Origin: an uncultured Spirochaetaceae bacterium
Lineage (GTDB): Bacteria > Spirochaetota > Spirochaetia > Treponematales > Treponemataceae
NCBI GenBank assembly: GCA_902783155.1
Contig: CACZPR010000007.1
Location: 42,951-106,950 of the forward strand
Direction: 5' to 3'
DNA length: 64,000 bases
The notes under the pieces are model-generated. The model saw nothing but the letters and a program-made list of their open reading frames with translations. It was not told where the DNA came from and did no database searches. Shown here piece by piece: positions 41,795 through 51,344 of this stretch (position 1 is the first letter of the stretch; each line of letters opens with the position of its first letter). A program made the translations under genes and the position numbers.

Positions 41795-43201
41795 ATGGAA
41801 TTTTTGAGAGAGAATCAGATTTCTATTATCAATTTTATACAGGGAATCTGTGCAATCATTATGCTTTTGACCTTGATTACAAAGAACATGTCCCGGTCAC
41901 GCAAGATGGTCCTTTTTTTTCTGGAACTTTCCGCGCTTTGCCTTTTGAGTGCGGTTGAATTTTCATATGCATACCGTGGAACTCCTGGTCATTTTGCTTA
42001 CATAGTTGTAAGGCTTTCAAAGATTCTGGACCATTTCTTTGCTCTTATGACCATATTTATTTTCAATATTTACATGAAAGATATTTTCCTGCATGAGGTT
42101 GGTCTAAAAAAAAGTCCTGTCCTGCTCAACATTGTGGATTTTATTTTTCTGCTCGGGATTAGCTGTCTGGTTGTAGCTGAATTCTTTGGTCTCTATTACA
42201 AAGTCGATGAGACGAACAACTATGTCCGCCAGAACGGGAGAATTGTTTCGTATATAATTCCTTTCGTTTCGCTGTCTTTCCAGCTGGTGTGCCTAATCTA
42301 CCACAGAAAAAAAATTCCGTGGAGAAATTTTCTTCCGTTGGTTCTTTTTATTGTTTTTCCGATGATTATGTCCGTGCTTCAATTTTTTGCTAACGGGCTT
42401 GCGCTTGGCTCTTTGTCAACGGTAGGAATGGTGATTGTCTTGTATGTGTTCGAGCTTCAGAATCTGAATTTGGCTGTCGAGCGGGCGCACCGTCTTGAGG
42501 TTGAAATGCTGGAGCGTTACAAAAAGGAGCTTGAAGAGACCGTAAAAATCAGGACCCGCGAGCTTCGTGTGGCAAACGAAAAGGCCGAGCATCTGCTTCT
42601 TAACATTCTTCCAAGGGATGTCGCAAAGGAGCTGACCGAACATCCAGACAGGGTGATTGCCCACAGGATTCCAAAGGCAACTGTTCTTTTCACCGATATT
42701 GTCGGATTCACAAAGATGAGCAGCGGAATGTCTGCAGACGAAACTGTTGCCATGCTGAACGAAATGTTCTCCCTTTTTGACGAGAGGGCGGAACGTGAGG
42801 GCATTGAGAAAATCAAGACGATTGGAGACGCTTACATGGCGGTGGCGGGGCTTTCATCAAAATCCGCGGACGATGGGGAAGAGGAAAAGATGGTCCGCTT
42901 TGCACAGGGACTTCTTGACGACGTTCGGACATTCAACGAGACTTTCCCGGTCAAAGTGCAGATTCGTGTAGGAATCAACACGGGTGCGCTGGTTGCGGGT
43001 GTCATTGGAAAAACCAAGTTCATCTACGACATCTGGGGTGACACCGTTAACGTTGCAAGCCGCATGGAAAGCACAGGGGAACCGATGAGAGTCCATGTGT
43101 CCGAATCAACTTACAATCATGTTAAAAACGATTTTGCATGGCGGGGACCGGTCCAGGTTGAGGTAAAGGGCAAGGGTCTTATGAACGGATATTTCCTGTA
43201 G
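41795..43201 (+). CDS. Membrane class III adenylate cyclase
   Basis: 468 residues. Residues ~10-220 hold about seven membrane spans, then a signalling-type coiled coil (RAHRLEVEMLERYKKELEE) and the cyclase domain (~285-468). Metal aspartates are in LFTDIVGFTKM and GDAYMAVAG. The adenine-selecting lysine is in EKIKTIGD and its aspartate partner in YDIWGD; transition-state Asn and Arg are in NVASRME. All catalytic residues are present and the K/D pair indicates ATP rather than GTP. The spans may sense a ligand; none is known. Confidence 0.88.
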   Translation: MEFLRENQISIINFIQGICAIIMLLTLITKNMSRSRKMVLFFLELSALCLLSAVEFSYAYRGTPGHFAYIVVRLSKILDHFFALMTIFIFNIYMKDIFLHEVGLKKSPVLLNIVDFIFLLGISCLVVAEFFGLYYKVDETNNYVRQNGRIVSYIIPFVSLSFQLVCLIYHRKKIPWRNFLPLVLFIVFPMIMSVLQFFANGLALGSLSTVGMVIVLYVFELQNLNLAVERAHRLEVEMLERYKKELEETVKIRTRELRVANEKAEHLLLNILPRDVAKELTEHPDRVIAHRIPKATVLFTDIVGFTKMSSGMSADETVAMLNEMFSLFDERAEREGIEKIKTIGDAYMAVAGLSSKSADDGEEEKMVRFAQGLLDDVRTFNETFPVKVQIRVGINTGALVAGVIGKTKFIYDIWGDTVNVASRMESTGEPMRVHVSESTYNHVKNDFAWRGPVQVEVKGKGLMNGYFL

Positions 43202-43210
43202 GGATTTCGG

Positions 43211-44131
43211 CTACTTGATTTCCCAGCGGTTGCCTTTTCTGGAGAAGCGTTTTGCGTTTACCTCAATCAACCTTCCATCCTCGCCGCTGATTTTTACGAC
43301 GGACGTTACAGGGTTCACCTCGATGACCTTGAAATTTGTTCCATCATAGAAAAGACGCACGCCTTCGTTCGGGAGGTTCTTTTTTGCCTCGGAATACCAG
43401 TCGTACTCGTAGCTCAGGCAGCACAGAAGTCTTCCGCACTGTCCGCTGATTTTCATTGAGTTCAGGCTCAGGTTCTGTTCCTTTGCCATGCGTATGCTTA
43501 CAGGGCGCAGTTTGTCGCTTACCTGGTGGCAGCAATATGGACGGCCACAAACTCCAAGACCACCGGTAATCCTGCTTTCGTCCCTCACACCAATCTGGCG
43601 AAGTTCTATGCGCATCTTGAAAATCGAGACCAAATCTTTTACAAGCTCGCGGAAATCAACACGGTTGTCGCTGGAGAAAAAGAAAAGGGCCTTCTGCTCG
43701 CCGACCAAAAAATGGACCGCAATCAGCTTCATGTCCAGCTTGTGCAGCTCCACTTTTTCACGGAAGATTTTGAACGCACGCTCTTCTTCAACAGCAAGCT
43801 CCTTTGCCTGCTCCAGATCGTGTTCGGTTGCGTTTCTGGTGATTTTTACAATGTCCGAGGGTTTTATACCAATTGGATGGTTTGCTTTCCCAAGATTTTT
43901 TGCCAAATCCTCGCCGTAGCGTGTGGGAACAATCACATAGCCACCTTCAACCGGCTCCACATCGGACGGGTATTCAGCGTATATGCCCTCGCAGGAATAT
44001 TCGAGCTTCAGTTTGTAGAGTGTGTCCGAAAAAACAAAGGAACTGGAGGTGTAGGAACCGTTGTCGCTGTCCTCAAGTTCGGATATGTCCTCGTTTTCGT
44101 CGTATATGTCGTTTTCAAAAATGTCTGACAT
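43211..44131 (-). CDS. ricT: PSP1-domain protein, RicT/YaaT-like
   Basis: 306 residues. An acidic N-terminal ~25 residues precede the PSP1 domain (~40-260). Two cysteine clusters, GVCGRPYCCHQ and SGQCGRLLCCL, are the family's metal/FeS-binding sites. In Bacillus RicT works with RicA and RicF in a complex affecting RNA processing and sporulation. In this spirochaete it ends an envelope-associated operon (M23 peptidase-bactofilin-YaaR-RicT), all leftward. Confidence 0.88.
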   Translation of the reverse strand: MSDIFENDIYDENEDISELEDSDNGSYTSSSFVFSDTLYKLKLEYSCEGIYAEYPSDVEPVEGGYVIVPTRYGEDLAKNLGKANHPIGIKPSDIVKITRNATEHDLEQAKELAVEEERAFKIFREKVELHKLDMKLIAVHFLVGEQKALFFFSSDNRVDFRELVKDLVSIFKMRIELRQIGVRDESRITGGLGVCGRPYCCHQVSDKLRPVSIRMAKEQNLSLNSMKISGQCGRLLCCLSYEYDWYSEAKKNLPNEGVRLFYDGTNFKVIEVNPVTSVVKISGEDGRLIEVNAKRFSRKGNRWEIK

Positions 44132-44169
44132 AAAATGCTCCTTTTTAATCTGCGTTCAAAATCTGTTCC

Positions 44170-44700
44170 CTACGTTGCCATCAAGTCTACCAGAAGACCG
44201 TTGACTTCTTCAATCTTCGCGAGCATCTGGAGTGTGTCCGCATGACTGTGCAGAAGCCACTGCGCCATTTCGTCGAGTTTCTGGTTGATTACCACAATCT
44301 GTGTCTGGGGGGCCATCTTTCTTCCTCTTTTCGGCGCCCTCGTGTGCTGAACTACATTGAAATTGTTTTTCACAATGTACTTCATAAACTGGCTGACCTT
44401 TTTGCGGTAGTCGGCGAAATTGTCCGGCATCTGGGACGACTTTAGTTTTTCGGCTGCAATGTCTGCTGCGTCCTTGAGATAGACAACCGCTTCCTCCGGG
44501 TCCATTCCGGCAATCTCCGGCGGGAGACCTTCCGAAACCAGCTGGTGTTCCGCCTGTGCCTTTTCAAATGCAGACGAAAACATGGACTTTTTGGGCTTCT
44601 CGGTTTTGTTTTTCTTTTGAGCCTGCCTGGCTGCCTCGTTTGCTGCTGCCTGTGCCGCGTTAAAATAAAGCCCGGAGTTTAAAGCGTCCACACCTTCCAT
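44170..44700 (-). CDS. YaaR-family (DUF327) protein
   Basis: 176 residues, helical. Ends with VVINQKLDEMAQWLLHSHADTLQMLAKIEEVNGLLVDLM, the YaaR/DUF327 core, here seen as INQKLDEMAQWLL. FMKYIVKNNFNVVQHTRAPKRGRK lies before it. Function unknown; YaaR and RicT are also near neighbours in Firmicutes. It directly abuts the bactofilin stop. Confidence 0.8.
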   Translation of the reverse strand: MEGVDALNSGLYFNAAQAAANEAARQAQKKNKTEKPKKSMFSSAFEKAQAEHQLVSEGLPPEIAGMDPEEAVVYLKDAADIAAEKLKSSQMPDNFADYRKKVSQFMKYIVKNNFNVVQHTRAPKRGRKMAPQTQIVVINQKLDEMAQWLLHSHADTLQMLAKIEEVNGLLVDLMAT

Positions 44701-45216
44701 TTATTTTCTCTTGCCGTCCGAACCGCCTGAACGTTCCCTCATTGCGGAAATGTTCTGGGTGACATCGTGGCTGAACATTGTGTTGTCCAGTGAAATGTGT
44801 ATGTTCTGAAGAATTGAGCGCGACGATATGGCCTGTGTGTCCTGCCATGAACTGACGGACTCCTCGTAAAGTGCCTCGTCCGAAAGTGAAATGCAGTGTC
44901 CGTGGAGTATGACATTTTCGTCGGCCTGTAGACTGTGGGTCTGTACATCACCAATCACGGCGCAGGTTGAAAGCAGCTTGACGGATTCCGGGGCAACTAT
45001 GTTTCCCTTGACAATGCCACTGACCGTAACCGATTTTGCGGTGATGTTTCCGTTGATTCTGGCATTCCTTCCGACAATGACGTTTCCGGTGGTCTCCAGA
45101 TTTCCGTCAAGGTCTCCGTCTATGCTCATGAATCCGTTAATCTTCATGTCGCCGCGGATTGTGGAGCCTCTTCCTATGATACTGTTGATTGAGCTTTCGT
45201 CGTTAAATATTGCCAT
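44701..45216 (-). CDS. Bactofilin
   Basis: 171 residues. The right-handed beta-helix repeats (GDMKINGFMSIDGDLDGNLE, NVIVGRNARINGNITA, GIVKGNIVAPESVKLL) occupy residues ~15-115, followed by a ~55-residue variable tail. Bactofilins polymerise into cytoskeletal filaments that position cell-wall enzymes, which fits the adjacent M23 peptidase gene. Start abuts the peptidase stop. Confidence 0.92.
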   Translation of the reverse strand: MAIFNDESSINSIIGRGSTIRGDMKINGFMSIDGDLDGNLETTGNVIVGRNARINGNITAKSVTVSGIVKGNIVAPESVKLLSTCAVIGDVQTHSLQADENVILHGHCISLSDEALYEESVSSWQDTQAISSRSILQNIHISLDNTMFSHDVTQNISAMRERSGGSDGKRK

Positions 45217-46251
45217 CTATTTTATGTTTATATATTTTGCTGGGTCCACAACATCGGAACCGATATGGACTTCATAGTGAAGGTGAGGTCCTGTCGAGTT
45301 ACCAGTGTTTCCGATTGTTCCAATAACATCGCCCTGGGAAACCTGGTCTCCCTTCTGTACGCGGATTGTGCTCATGTGGGCGTAACGTGTGTAGATTCCG
45401 TGGTTGTGCTTGATGATTACATAGTTTCCGTAACCCTTGGCATCGTATCCGGTTGCGGCGACCTGACCGTTTGCTGTTGCGACAATTCCGTCACCGCTTC
45501 TGTATGTACTGAGGTCGATACCCTTGTGGATGTACCAGAGACCTGTCATTGGGTTGATGTTCTGTCCGAACGGGAATGAGACGTGCCCGATTCCGTTTTT
45601 GATTGGCCAGATGCTTGGAATGTCGTTGAAAAGTTCCTTCTGGCTTTCAAGCATTTTACCAATCTGCTCCACCGGCTGCACGGAGCTTTCAAGATATGTC
45701 ATCAGCTGGTTGATGTCCGCAGTCTCCTTGAGCGCACCGGATGCCAAATCCTGTGTCTCGAAAAGGGATGCAAGGTCGCTGTTGCTTGTCGTTGATTTTG
45801 ATATGTTCTCGTTCTGGTTGATTCCAAGAAGTGAGAGAGTCTGGTTGAGCGATGACTGGAAACGTTTTGCAACCTGGAGGAGCGCGTTGTTTTCATCCCT
45901 GAGTTCATCGAGACTTGCGAGGGCCTCCTTGTTTTCTTCATGGAGCCTGCTGAGTTCCACACCGGAGCCTGTATTTTTTTTGGAGAACGGGACAAATGTA
46001 AGCACGACACCCGCAATCACCACGATTCCAATGATTATTGCAAAAGCGTTTGTGCGGATGTTGAATACCTTTCCGTAGGTATGTGGAACCACCATGATTG
46101 TGAGCTTCTGGTTGCCGGATTTAAACAGACGGGCAATCCCACGGCCCATTGAGGCAAAAATTGAGCCTACACCCTTTGCTGAACGTGAAAAAATAGTGTT
46201 GTTTTGTTTCTTATAACGACGTGTGTGTCCCACAAAAATTCCCCCAGACAT
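45217..46251 (-). CDS. M23-family peptidoglycan endopeptidase
   Basis: 344 residues. A basic cytoplasmic N-terminus (~70 residues), one membrane span (AIIIGIVVIAGVVLTFVPF), a coiled coil (~100-150) and a LytM/M23 domain (~230-345). Zinc ligands are visible in IHKGIDLS and PHLHYEVHIG, with KQGDVIG-like QGDVIGTIGNTGNS before it. Works in the periplasm and may be guided by the bactofilin encoded next. ATG 46251 lacks a clear ribosome-binding site; a GTG at 46233 after GGGGG is a plausible alternative. Confidence 0.9.
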   Translation of the reverse strand: MSGGIFVGHTRRYKKQNNTIFSRSAKGVGSIFASMGRGIARLFKSGNQKLTIMVVPHTYGKVFNIRTNAFAIIIGIVVIAGVVLTFVPFSKKNTGSGVELSRLHEENKEALASLDELRDENNALLQVAKRFQSSLNQTLSLLGINQNENISKSTTSNSDLASLFETQDLASGALKETADINQLMTYLESSVQPVEQIGKMLESQKELFNDIPSIWPIKNGIGHVSFPFGQNINPMTGLWYIHKGIDLSTYRSGDGIVATANGQVAATGYDAKGYGNYVIIKHNHGIYTRYAHMSTIRVQKGDQVSQGDVIGTIGNTGNSTGPHLHYEVHIGSDVVDPAKYINIK

Positions 46252-46261
46252 CAATCTACTT

Positions 46262-46291
46262 ACTATAGCATAGTAACAATGGTACTGTCAA
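46262..46291 (-). promoter_or_regulatory. Promoter of the M23-bactofilin-YaaR-RicT operon
   Basis: On the minus strand TTGACA (46291-46286), 18 bases, TATAGT (46267-46262), about ten bases before the M23 ATG at 46251. Confidence 0.5.
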
Positions 46292-46313
46292 ATTACAAAG
46301 CTGTTATTTGACA
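46285..46313. promoter_or_regulatory. Inverted repeat in the divergent M23/tatD region
   Basis: CTGTCAAAT (46285-46293) and ATTTGACAG (46305-46313) are perfect inverted copies; each carries a TTGACA. The left one is the -35 box of the leftward promoter. The intergenic region 46252-46609 otherwise shows only the two promoters. Confidence 0.4.
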
Positions 46314-46335
46314 GAAATTTTCAAAAATTAAAAAT

Positions 46336-46364
46336 TTGACTTCAAAGAATTCCTATGTTATCTT
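46336..46364 (+). promoter_or_regulatory. Promoter candidate for tatD-dusB
   Basis: TTGACT (46336-46341), 17 bases, TATCTT (46359-46364). The tatD start is about 245 bases downstream, so an untranslated leader of ~240 bases would result. No gene is supported in 46370-46609, although short open frames exist. Confidence 0.4.
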
Positions 46365-46609
46365 TATCGGAGTGGATGCCTTGAAGACTTAGTGAACTTG
46401 TGGATTTTCACCGGTCTTTTGGCTTGGGACTTTTTGAGATTCATTGGGAAGATTGGGATAATTTTTTCAATGGGATGGGATTTCAAAAAGGTGATGCAGT
46501 ATTTGTCTCTAAGATGTGTGCCTCTAAGAACGAAGGTTTTTGGGGGTGCTTTATATTTGCCAAAATCCTGTCCTTCTGGCATTTGTTTTTTTGTGTAAGG
46601 ATGTAAGCG

Positions 46610-47455
46610 ATGCAGTTTTTTGATACCCACGCCCACATAGGCTTGATTTATGACGACCCAATCAGCCAGTTCAAAGTTATCCAGCAGGCCAAGCTTGCGG
46701 GAGTGACCCGTATAATCAGCATAAACAACGGTCTGCATGATTTTAAAAAAGAGTACGCCGCGCTCAAGACCACCAAGGGAATCTACCATGCGGTTGGAGT
46801 CAGCCCATCGGAGGTTGTCACGCCGGGAAAGGACTGGCTTTCTGTAATACAGGAGAGCGTGAAGCTTCCGAATGTGGTTGCCATTGGTGAGACAGGCCTG
46901 GACTATTCTCTCAAAAAGGACGACAAGGACCGCTTCCTCAGAAACGAGAACGGACACAGGATAATGAAATTTGGCGACAAGAAAAGCCAGATTGAACTTT
47001 TCATAACCCAGCTGGAGCTTGCGCACAAGTATTCGCTCCCGGTGATTATCCACAACAGGGACGCGGGGCAGGACATTTTTGACATACTCAAGACCCGCAT
47101 TCCGGAAAAGGGAGCAATCTTTCACTGCTACAGCGAGGATGCCGCCTATGCAAAAAAGTGTCTGGACGCTGGCATGAATGTCTATTTTTCGTTCGCCGGA
47201 AATCTGACATACAGGAATGCACGCAATCTCCATGAGACCGTAATGTGTGTGCCGCACGACAGAATCCTGATAGAGACCGAAAGTCCGTTCATGGCCCCGG
47301 CTGAATATCAGAAACCCGGAAAAAAGGTCCGCGCAATGCCTGCCTATCTGGTTTCGACCGCAAAGTTTATGGCCGAGATGCTGGACATGGATTTGGAAAA
47401 ACTCAGCGAGCAGCTATGGACCAATTCCTGCCGGATTTTCAATCTGCCGGAGTAG
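46610..47455 (+). CDS. tatD: TatD-family metal-dependent hydrolase
   Basis: 281 residues, TIM barrel. FFDTHAHIG at the start gives two metal ligands; GETGLDYS, VIIHNRDAG and FHCYSE follow. The late motif reads ETESPFMAP where many TatD have ETD-PYL. Family members are DNases or D-aminoacyl-type hydrolases. AAGGA precedes the ATG. Followed by dusB, whose start is five bases after its stop. Confidence 0.88.
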   Translation: MQFFDTHAHIGLIYDDPISQFKVIQQAKLAGVTRIISINNGLHDFKKEYAALKTTKGIYHAVGVSPSEVVTPGKDWLSVIQESVKLPNVVAIGETGLDYSLKKDDKDRFLRNENGHRIMKFGDKKSQIELFITQLELAHKYSLPVIIHNRDAGQDIFDILKTRIPEKGAIFHCYSEDAAYAKKCLDAGMNVYFSFAGNLTYRNARNLHETVMCVPHDRILIETESPFMAPAEYQKPGKKVRAMPAYLVSTAKFMAEMLDMDLEKLSEQLWTNSCRIFNLPE

Positions 47456-47460
47456 AAGCG

Positions 47461-48480
47461 ATGGAACTCTATCACCCTGTAAGGATTGGAAATCTGGAGC
47501 TGGAGGGAAATCTGTTCCTTGCTCCAATAGCGGGCTACAGCGACTGTGCCTTCCGTTCGCTATGTGTCGAGCAGGGTGCGTCCTATTGCACTACGGAGAT
47601 GGTTTCGGCGGAGGCTTTGACACGTGGTTCCGAGAAAACCCAGGACCTTATGGAAAGGGCGCCGAACGAAAAAAAGTACGCCGTCCAGATTTTCGGTGGA
47701 AACGCCGATGTCATGTCGCGGTCGGTGGAGCTTGTCCTTTCGAGGTCCGAATGTACGTCGATAGACATCAATGGTGGATGCCCTGTTCCAAAGATTGTGA
47801 AGTCGGGGGCGGGAAGCATGTTGACCAGGGAGCCGGAACGTCTTTATGCTATTGTCTCGGCGGTGAAAAAGGCTTCGGTGGATTATACGGAAAAACATCC
47901 GGAGCGCGGGGAAGTTCCTGTGACGGTCAAAATCCGAAGCGGCTGGGATTCGACGCATCTGACATGGAAGGAGGCTGCCCAGGCTGCCATTGATGCCGGT
48001 GCGGACGCAATAACAATCCACGCAAGGACCAGGGCGCAGGGCTACGAGGGCAAGGCGGACTGGAACATACAGAGACAGCTTGTTGATTTTGTTGCGGGCA
48101 GGATTCCTGTCTTTGGAAGCGGGGATGCGAACAGTCCCGAGACGGCAAAAAAAATGCTGGAGGAGACCGGGGTTGACGGTGTTATGTTCGCGCGTGGGGC
48201 GATGGGGGACCCATTTTTATTTAAAAGGACGATACAATTCCTAAAATACGGGGAATATAATGCCGAAACTGTAAAAGAGAGACTGGACGCAGGTTTCAGG
48301 GAACTGGGTCTGAATGTCCAGAAAAAAGGCGAGAGGGCCGCCTGTCTGTATATGCGTAAGAAATTCTGTGCATACAGTTCGGGAATCCGTGGTGGGGCAA
48401 GACTTAGGCAGCAGGTTGTTTCCGCGGAATCTGTGGATGACTACCACAAGATTTTTGACGGATACCTTGGTGGGCTTTGA
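47461..48480 (+). CDS. dusB: tRNA dihydrouridine synthase (DusB-like)
   Basis: 339 residues, FMN TIM barrel. LFLAPIAGYSDCAFRSLC, TTEMVSAEAL, QIFGGNADVMSRSVEL and the catalytic cysteine in INGGCPVPKIVKSGAGSML are the Dus signatures, with VTVKIRSGW and ITIHARTRAQGY next. Reduces uridines of tRNA. ATG 47461 with GGAG upstream is preferred over an earlier in-frame ATG inside tatD. Confidence 0.92.
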   Translation: MELYHPVRIGNLELEGNLFLAPIAGYSDCAFRSLCVEQGASYCTTEMVSAEALTRGSEKTQDLMERAPNEKKYAVQIFGGNADVMSRSVELVLSRSECTSIDINGGCPVPKIVKSGAGSMLTREPERLYAIVSAVKKASVDYTEKHPERGEVPVTVKIRSGWDSTHLTWKEAAQAAIDAGADAITIHARTRAQGYEGKADWNIQRQLVDFVAGRIPVFGSGDANSPETAKKMLEETGVDGVMFARGAMGDPFLFKRTIQFLKYGEYNAETVKERLDAGFRELGLNVQKKGERAACLYMRKKFCAYSSGIRGGARLRQQVVSAESVDDYHKIFDGYLGGL

Positions 48481-48510
48481 AATTCAAAATTGTAACGAGG
48501 GATTTAAATT

Positions 48511-50082
48511 ATGTCGTTTTTTAAAAATATTTCAGATTTTTTTCAGTCAATCTTCATGGCATCGTCGCCGGAGGTAAAGCAGAAGCAGGCTCTCAAAAAA
48601 CTTGCGTCTGATTTGAAAAACACGGACCCGCAAATCTACAGGGACGGTTCTGTTCTTCCACCGTTTGCCGACGCGCTCAAAATCATGTTTGAAAACACCA
48701 AGCCGATTATGGACATACTTTCCGACACAATCTGCACGACGGATTTGGAGAGGAACCACCGCTTCACCGAGCAGCTTCTCCTGACAGGATTCCCGGAGGA
48801 AATTCAGGAGATACTGCTTTCACTGACATACGAGAGGCGGAAGGAAAGGGCAAGGGAGGCCGATTCGCTTTCCAGATTCTTTGAGTCGGAGCACAGGCAG
48901 CTCGAAAAGGCAATCAAATATCTCAACACACCGGAGTTCTCAAAAATCGATGCGGTTTTGGACAACATCAAGCAGCTCTACGATGTCTGCAAATTTCCAT
49001 ACATCACCGCTCTCAGGATTTTTGACCATGACTATGTTTCCGGATCCATGCCGCATTTCCAGGCAGCACCAATGGAGCTTCTTGAATCCCAGCTCGAGGA
49101 ACTTTACTATGTCACTTCGGGCATGGCCATATCAAAATCCTCATGCAACGCAATCTGTGCGCTGCAGCAGCTTAGAACCAACGGTCCGGTGTCCGATGAA
49201 TACTCCGAAAGAATTGCGGGCCATCTGAAAAAAATCCAGTCGGTGGTCCACCAGGTATTCTCGACACAGAATCTGCGCGCTCTCATCCAGCTTTCCAAAA
49301 AGGACCCGGGCTACGAACCAAAGAAGGCAATCTACAGGGAAGAGTCCAGAAGAAAGTACGCCGAATTTTTGGAGACCCATTTCCAGGTTGACGGCCAGCG
49401 TCTCAAGGGAGAGCTTCAGGACGAGACAATCAGCAACGAACTTCACCAGCTGTTCAGCAATTCAAATCTTCTGCCTCTGGTGGGCTACAATTTTGAGCTT
49501 AACAATCTGCTTGTGCAGAGCACCCCGACAGCTTTCCAGTTTGTGATGCCGATGCAGATTCTGAAGAGCTTTATTGCCACGTACTACACCGAGCATGTCA
49601 AGCCGCTTCTGAACGACATTGTTATTGAAGGATATTTCTCAAATCCAGCGTACAAGAGCGAATTTTCGTCCTATGTCTATGCCCTTAACGAGGCGAGCGA
49701 GCGCATTTCATATTTTGAAAAGAAGTTCCAGCGCGGAGAGGAGTTTGATGAGTCGCTTATCACCAGTCTGATTAAGGACAGCCACAAGGACAACATCTTC
49801 GTGGGCCGCCTTAAGGAGCTGATTGAAAAAATCAACAAGACCGCCAAGGATTTAATCCAGAACGAGGTTGGAAGCGTCTTCCATGTCTACAAAATCTGTG
49901 GCGACATTCTGGTTGAGACAAAGAAGGCACATTCGGATGCGATTGAAAATCTGAAGGTGCTCATGCTGTCATCAAGGAACCAGCTGAACACGGAGACACT
50001 TGAAAAACAGTATCCGCTGTGGTCCGTCTTCCTTGAAATTATGAGAAATTATGTTATCATAACGAATGTGGAGAAAAAGTAA
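48511..50082 (+). CDS. DUF5312 protein
   Basis: 523 residues, soluble and mostly helical, no signal peptide. Starts MSFFKNISDFFQSIFMASSPEVKQKQAL and has SDTICTTDLERNHRF and LRIFDHDYVSG. This is the spirochaete-restricted DUF5312 family. No enzymatic motif seen. Lies between dusB and a diguanylate cyclase. Confidence 0.78.
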   Translation: MSFFKNISDFFQSIFMASSPEVKQKQALKKLASDLKNTDPQIYRDGSVLPPFADALKIMFENTKPIMDILSDTICTTDLERNHRFTEQLLLTGFPEEIQEILLSLTYERRKERAREADSLSRFFESEHRQLEKAIKYLNTPEFSKIDAVLDNIKQLYDVCKFPYITALRIFDHDYVSGSMPHFQAAPMELLESQLEELYYVTSGMAISKSSCNAICALQQLRTNGPVSDEYSERIAGHLKKIQSVVHQVFSTQNLRALIQLSKKDPGYEPKKAIYREESRRKYAEFLETHFQVDGQRLKGELQDETISNELHQLFSNSNLLPLVGYNFELNNLLVQSTPTAFQFVMPMQILKSFIATYYTEHVKPLLNDIVIEGYFSNPAYKSEFSSYVYALNEASERISYFEKKFQRGEEFDESLITSLIKDSHKDNIFVGRLKELIEKINKTAKDLIQNEVGSVFHVYKICGDILVETKKAHSDAIENLKVLMLSSRNQLNTETLEKQYPLWSVFLEIMRNYVIITNVEKK

Positions 50083-50187
50083 CTCTAAAATGTAAAAAAT
50101 ATTTAAAAAGGTCCCCCCAATGACTTGAATAGAGGGAATCTTGTATGTAAAAATATATAGTCGGTAGCCTAGGGCTAGGGAGTGGAT

Positions 50188-51342
50188 ATGGACCAAGACA
50201 GTCAGACTGATGCTGTCGAAATTGTTGATATGGCAAGAGTGAAAGACGGTGCGGGCGAAAGACATTTAGATTCCTCAAAAACTGTTGAGCAGTATGAAAA
50301 GCAGATTTACGATCTGCAGCAGATGCTGGAAATCTCACGTTCGCTCTGTTCTACATTCGAGCTTGACAAGCTGATAGAGTCCATAATCTACATCACCATG
50401 GCCCAGATGAGGGCTTTGTCCGCGGGTGTCTTCATATTGAACGCGGAAGATGCCGACGCTTTTTATCTTGGCAACAACTACAGCGGATTCGAGCTGGATG
50501 CTTCACTCAACTATGCCATCAACGCCGATTCAAAGATGGTCGAAATCCTTTCCACGTCGCAGGACCGCGTTTACACTACAAACGATTTGAGGGAACTTCT
50601 GCCAAAATCGGAAGAAAAAAATTTGGCCGTGCTTGAGAGTCTTCATCCCACGCTGATAATACCGCTGATTGCAAAAAACCACCTGAACGGAATACTTCTT
50701 CTGGGCGAGCGTATCGGTGTGGACACAAGCAGCTTCGACTCCTACGAGATTGAGGAAATCTGCATAATAGCGTCGCTGGCTTCGGTCGCAATAAACAATG
50801 CGTTCCTTGTTGAGCAGTCCTCCACCGACATGATGACAAGGCTCAAGCTCAAATACTATTTCTTCAATACCCTGCGCGAAAAACTTGACATGGCCGCCGT
50901 TGATGGGACAAACATAGCCATACTGATGTTCGACATAGACTTTTTCAAGTCATTCAACGACACTTATGGACATGCCTGCGGGGACTATGTTCTAAAGGAA
51001 GTCGCAAAGCTCATAAAGGACAGCATCAGGTCTGGGGACCTTGCCTCAAGATACGGCGGCGAGGAATTTACGGTCATGCTGGACAACACAAGTGCTGAGG
51101 AAGCTATGGCTGTCGGCGAAAGAATCCGCAAAAACATTGAGACCCACGACTTTTTCTATGAGGGCAAGCACATGAACGTCACAATATCCGTCGGTGTTGC
51201 CATCTACGACAAGGAAGAGAATCCTGCGGCATCCGAAAAAATCCTTGTTGAGCAGGCGGACAAGGGGCTTTACAGTTCCAAGCGGAACGGAAGAAACAGA
51301 GTCACCCTTATGACACCGGAGCTGATAAAAAGTCTGGCCTAG
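50188..51342 (+). CDS. GAF-GGDEF diguanylate cyclase
   Basis: 384 residues. An N-terminal coiled coil (~30-50), a GAF domain (~55-205) and a GGDEF domain (~215-380). The active site reads RYGGEEF and the inhibitory RxxD site is present just before it (RSGD). IDFFKSFNDTYGHACGD is intact, so it should make cyclic di-GMP from GTP. AGGGAG five bases upstream favours ATG 50188. Confidence 0.92.
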   Translation: MDQDSQTDAVEIVDMARVKDGAGERHLDSSKTVEQYEKQIYDLQQMLEISRSLCSTFELDKLIESIIYITMAQMRALSAGVFILNAEDADAFYLGNNYSGFELDASLNYAINADSKMVEILSTSQDRVYTTNDLRELLPKSEEKNLAVLESLHPTLIIPLIAKNHLNGILLLGERIGVDTSSFDSYEIEEICIIASLASVAINNAFLVEQSSTDMMTRLKLKYYFFNTLREKLDMAAVDGTNIAILMFDIDFFKSFNDTYGHACGDYVLKEVAKLIKDSIRSGDLASRYGGEEFTVMLDNTSAEEAMAVGERIRKNIETHDFFYEGKHMNVTISVGVAIYDKEENPAASEKILVEQADKGLYSSKRNGRNRVTLMTPELIKSLA

Positions 51343-51344
51343 CT

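Noticed and set aside
46392..46606. Two overlapping short rightward frames before tatD
   Set aside because: Different frames over the same bases, no conserved motif; more likely the tatD leader.
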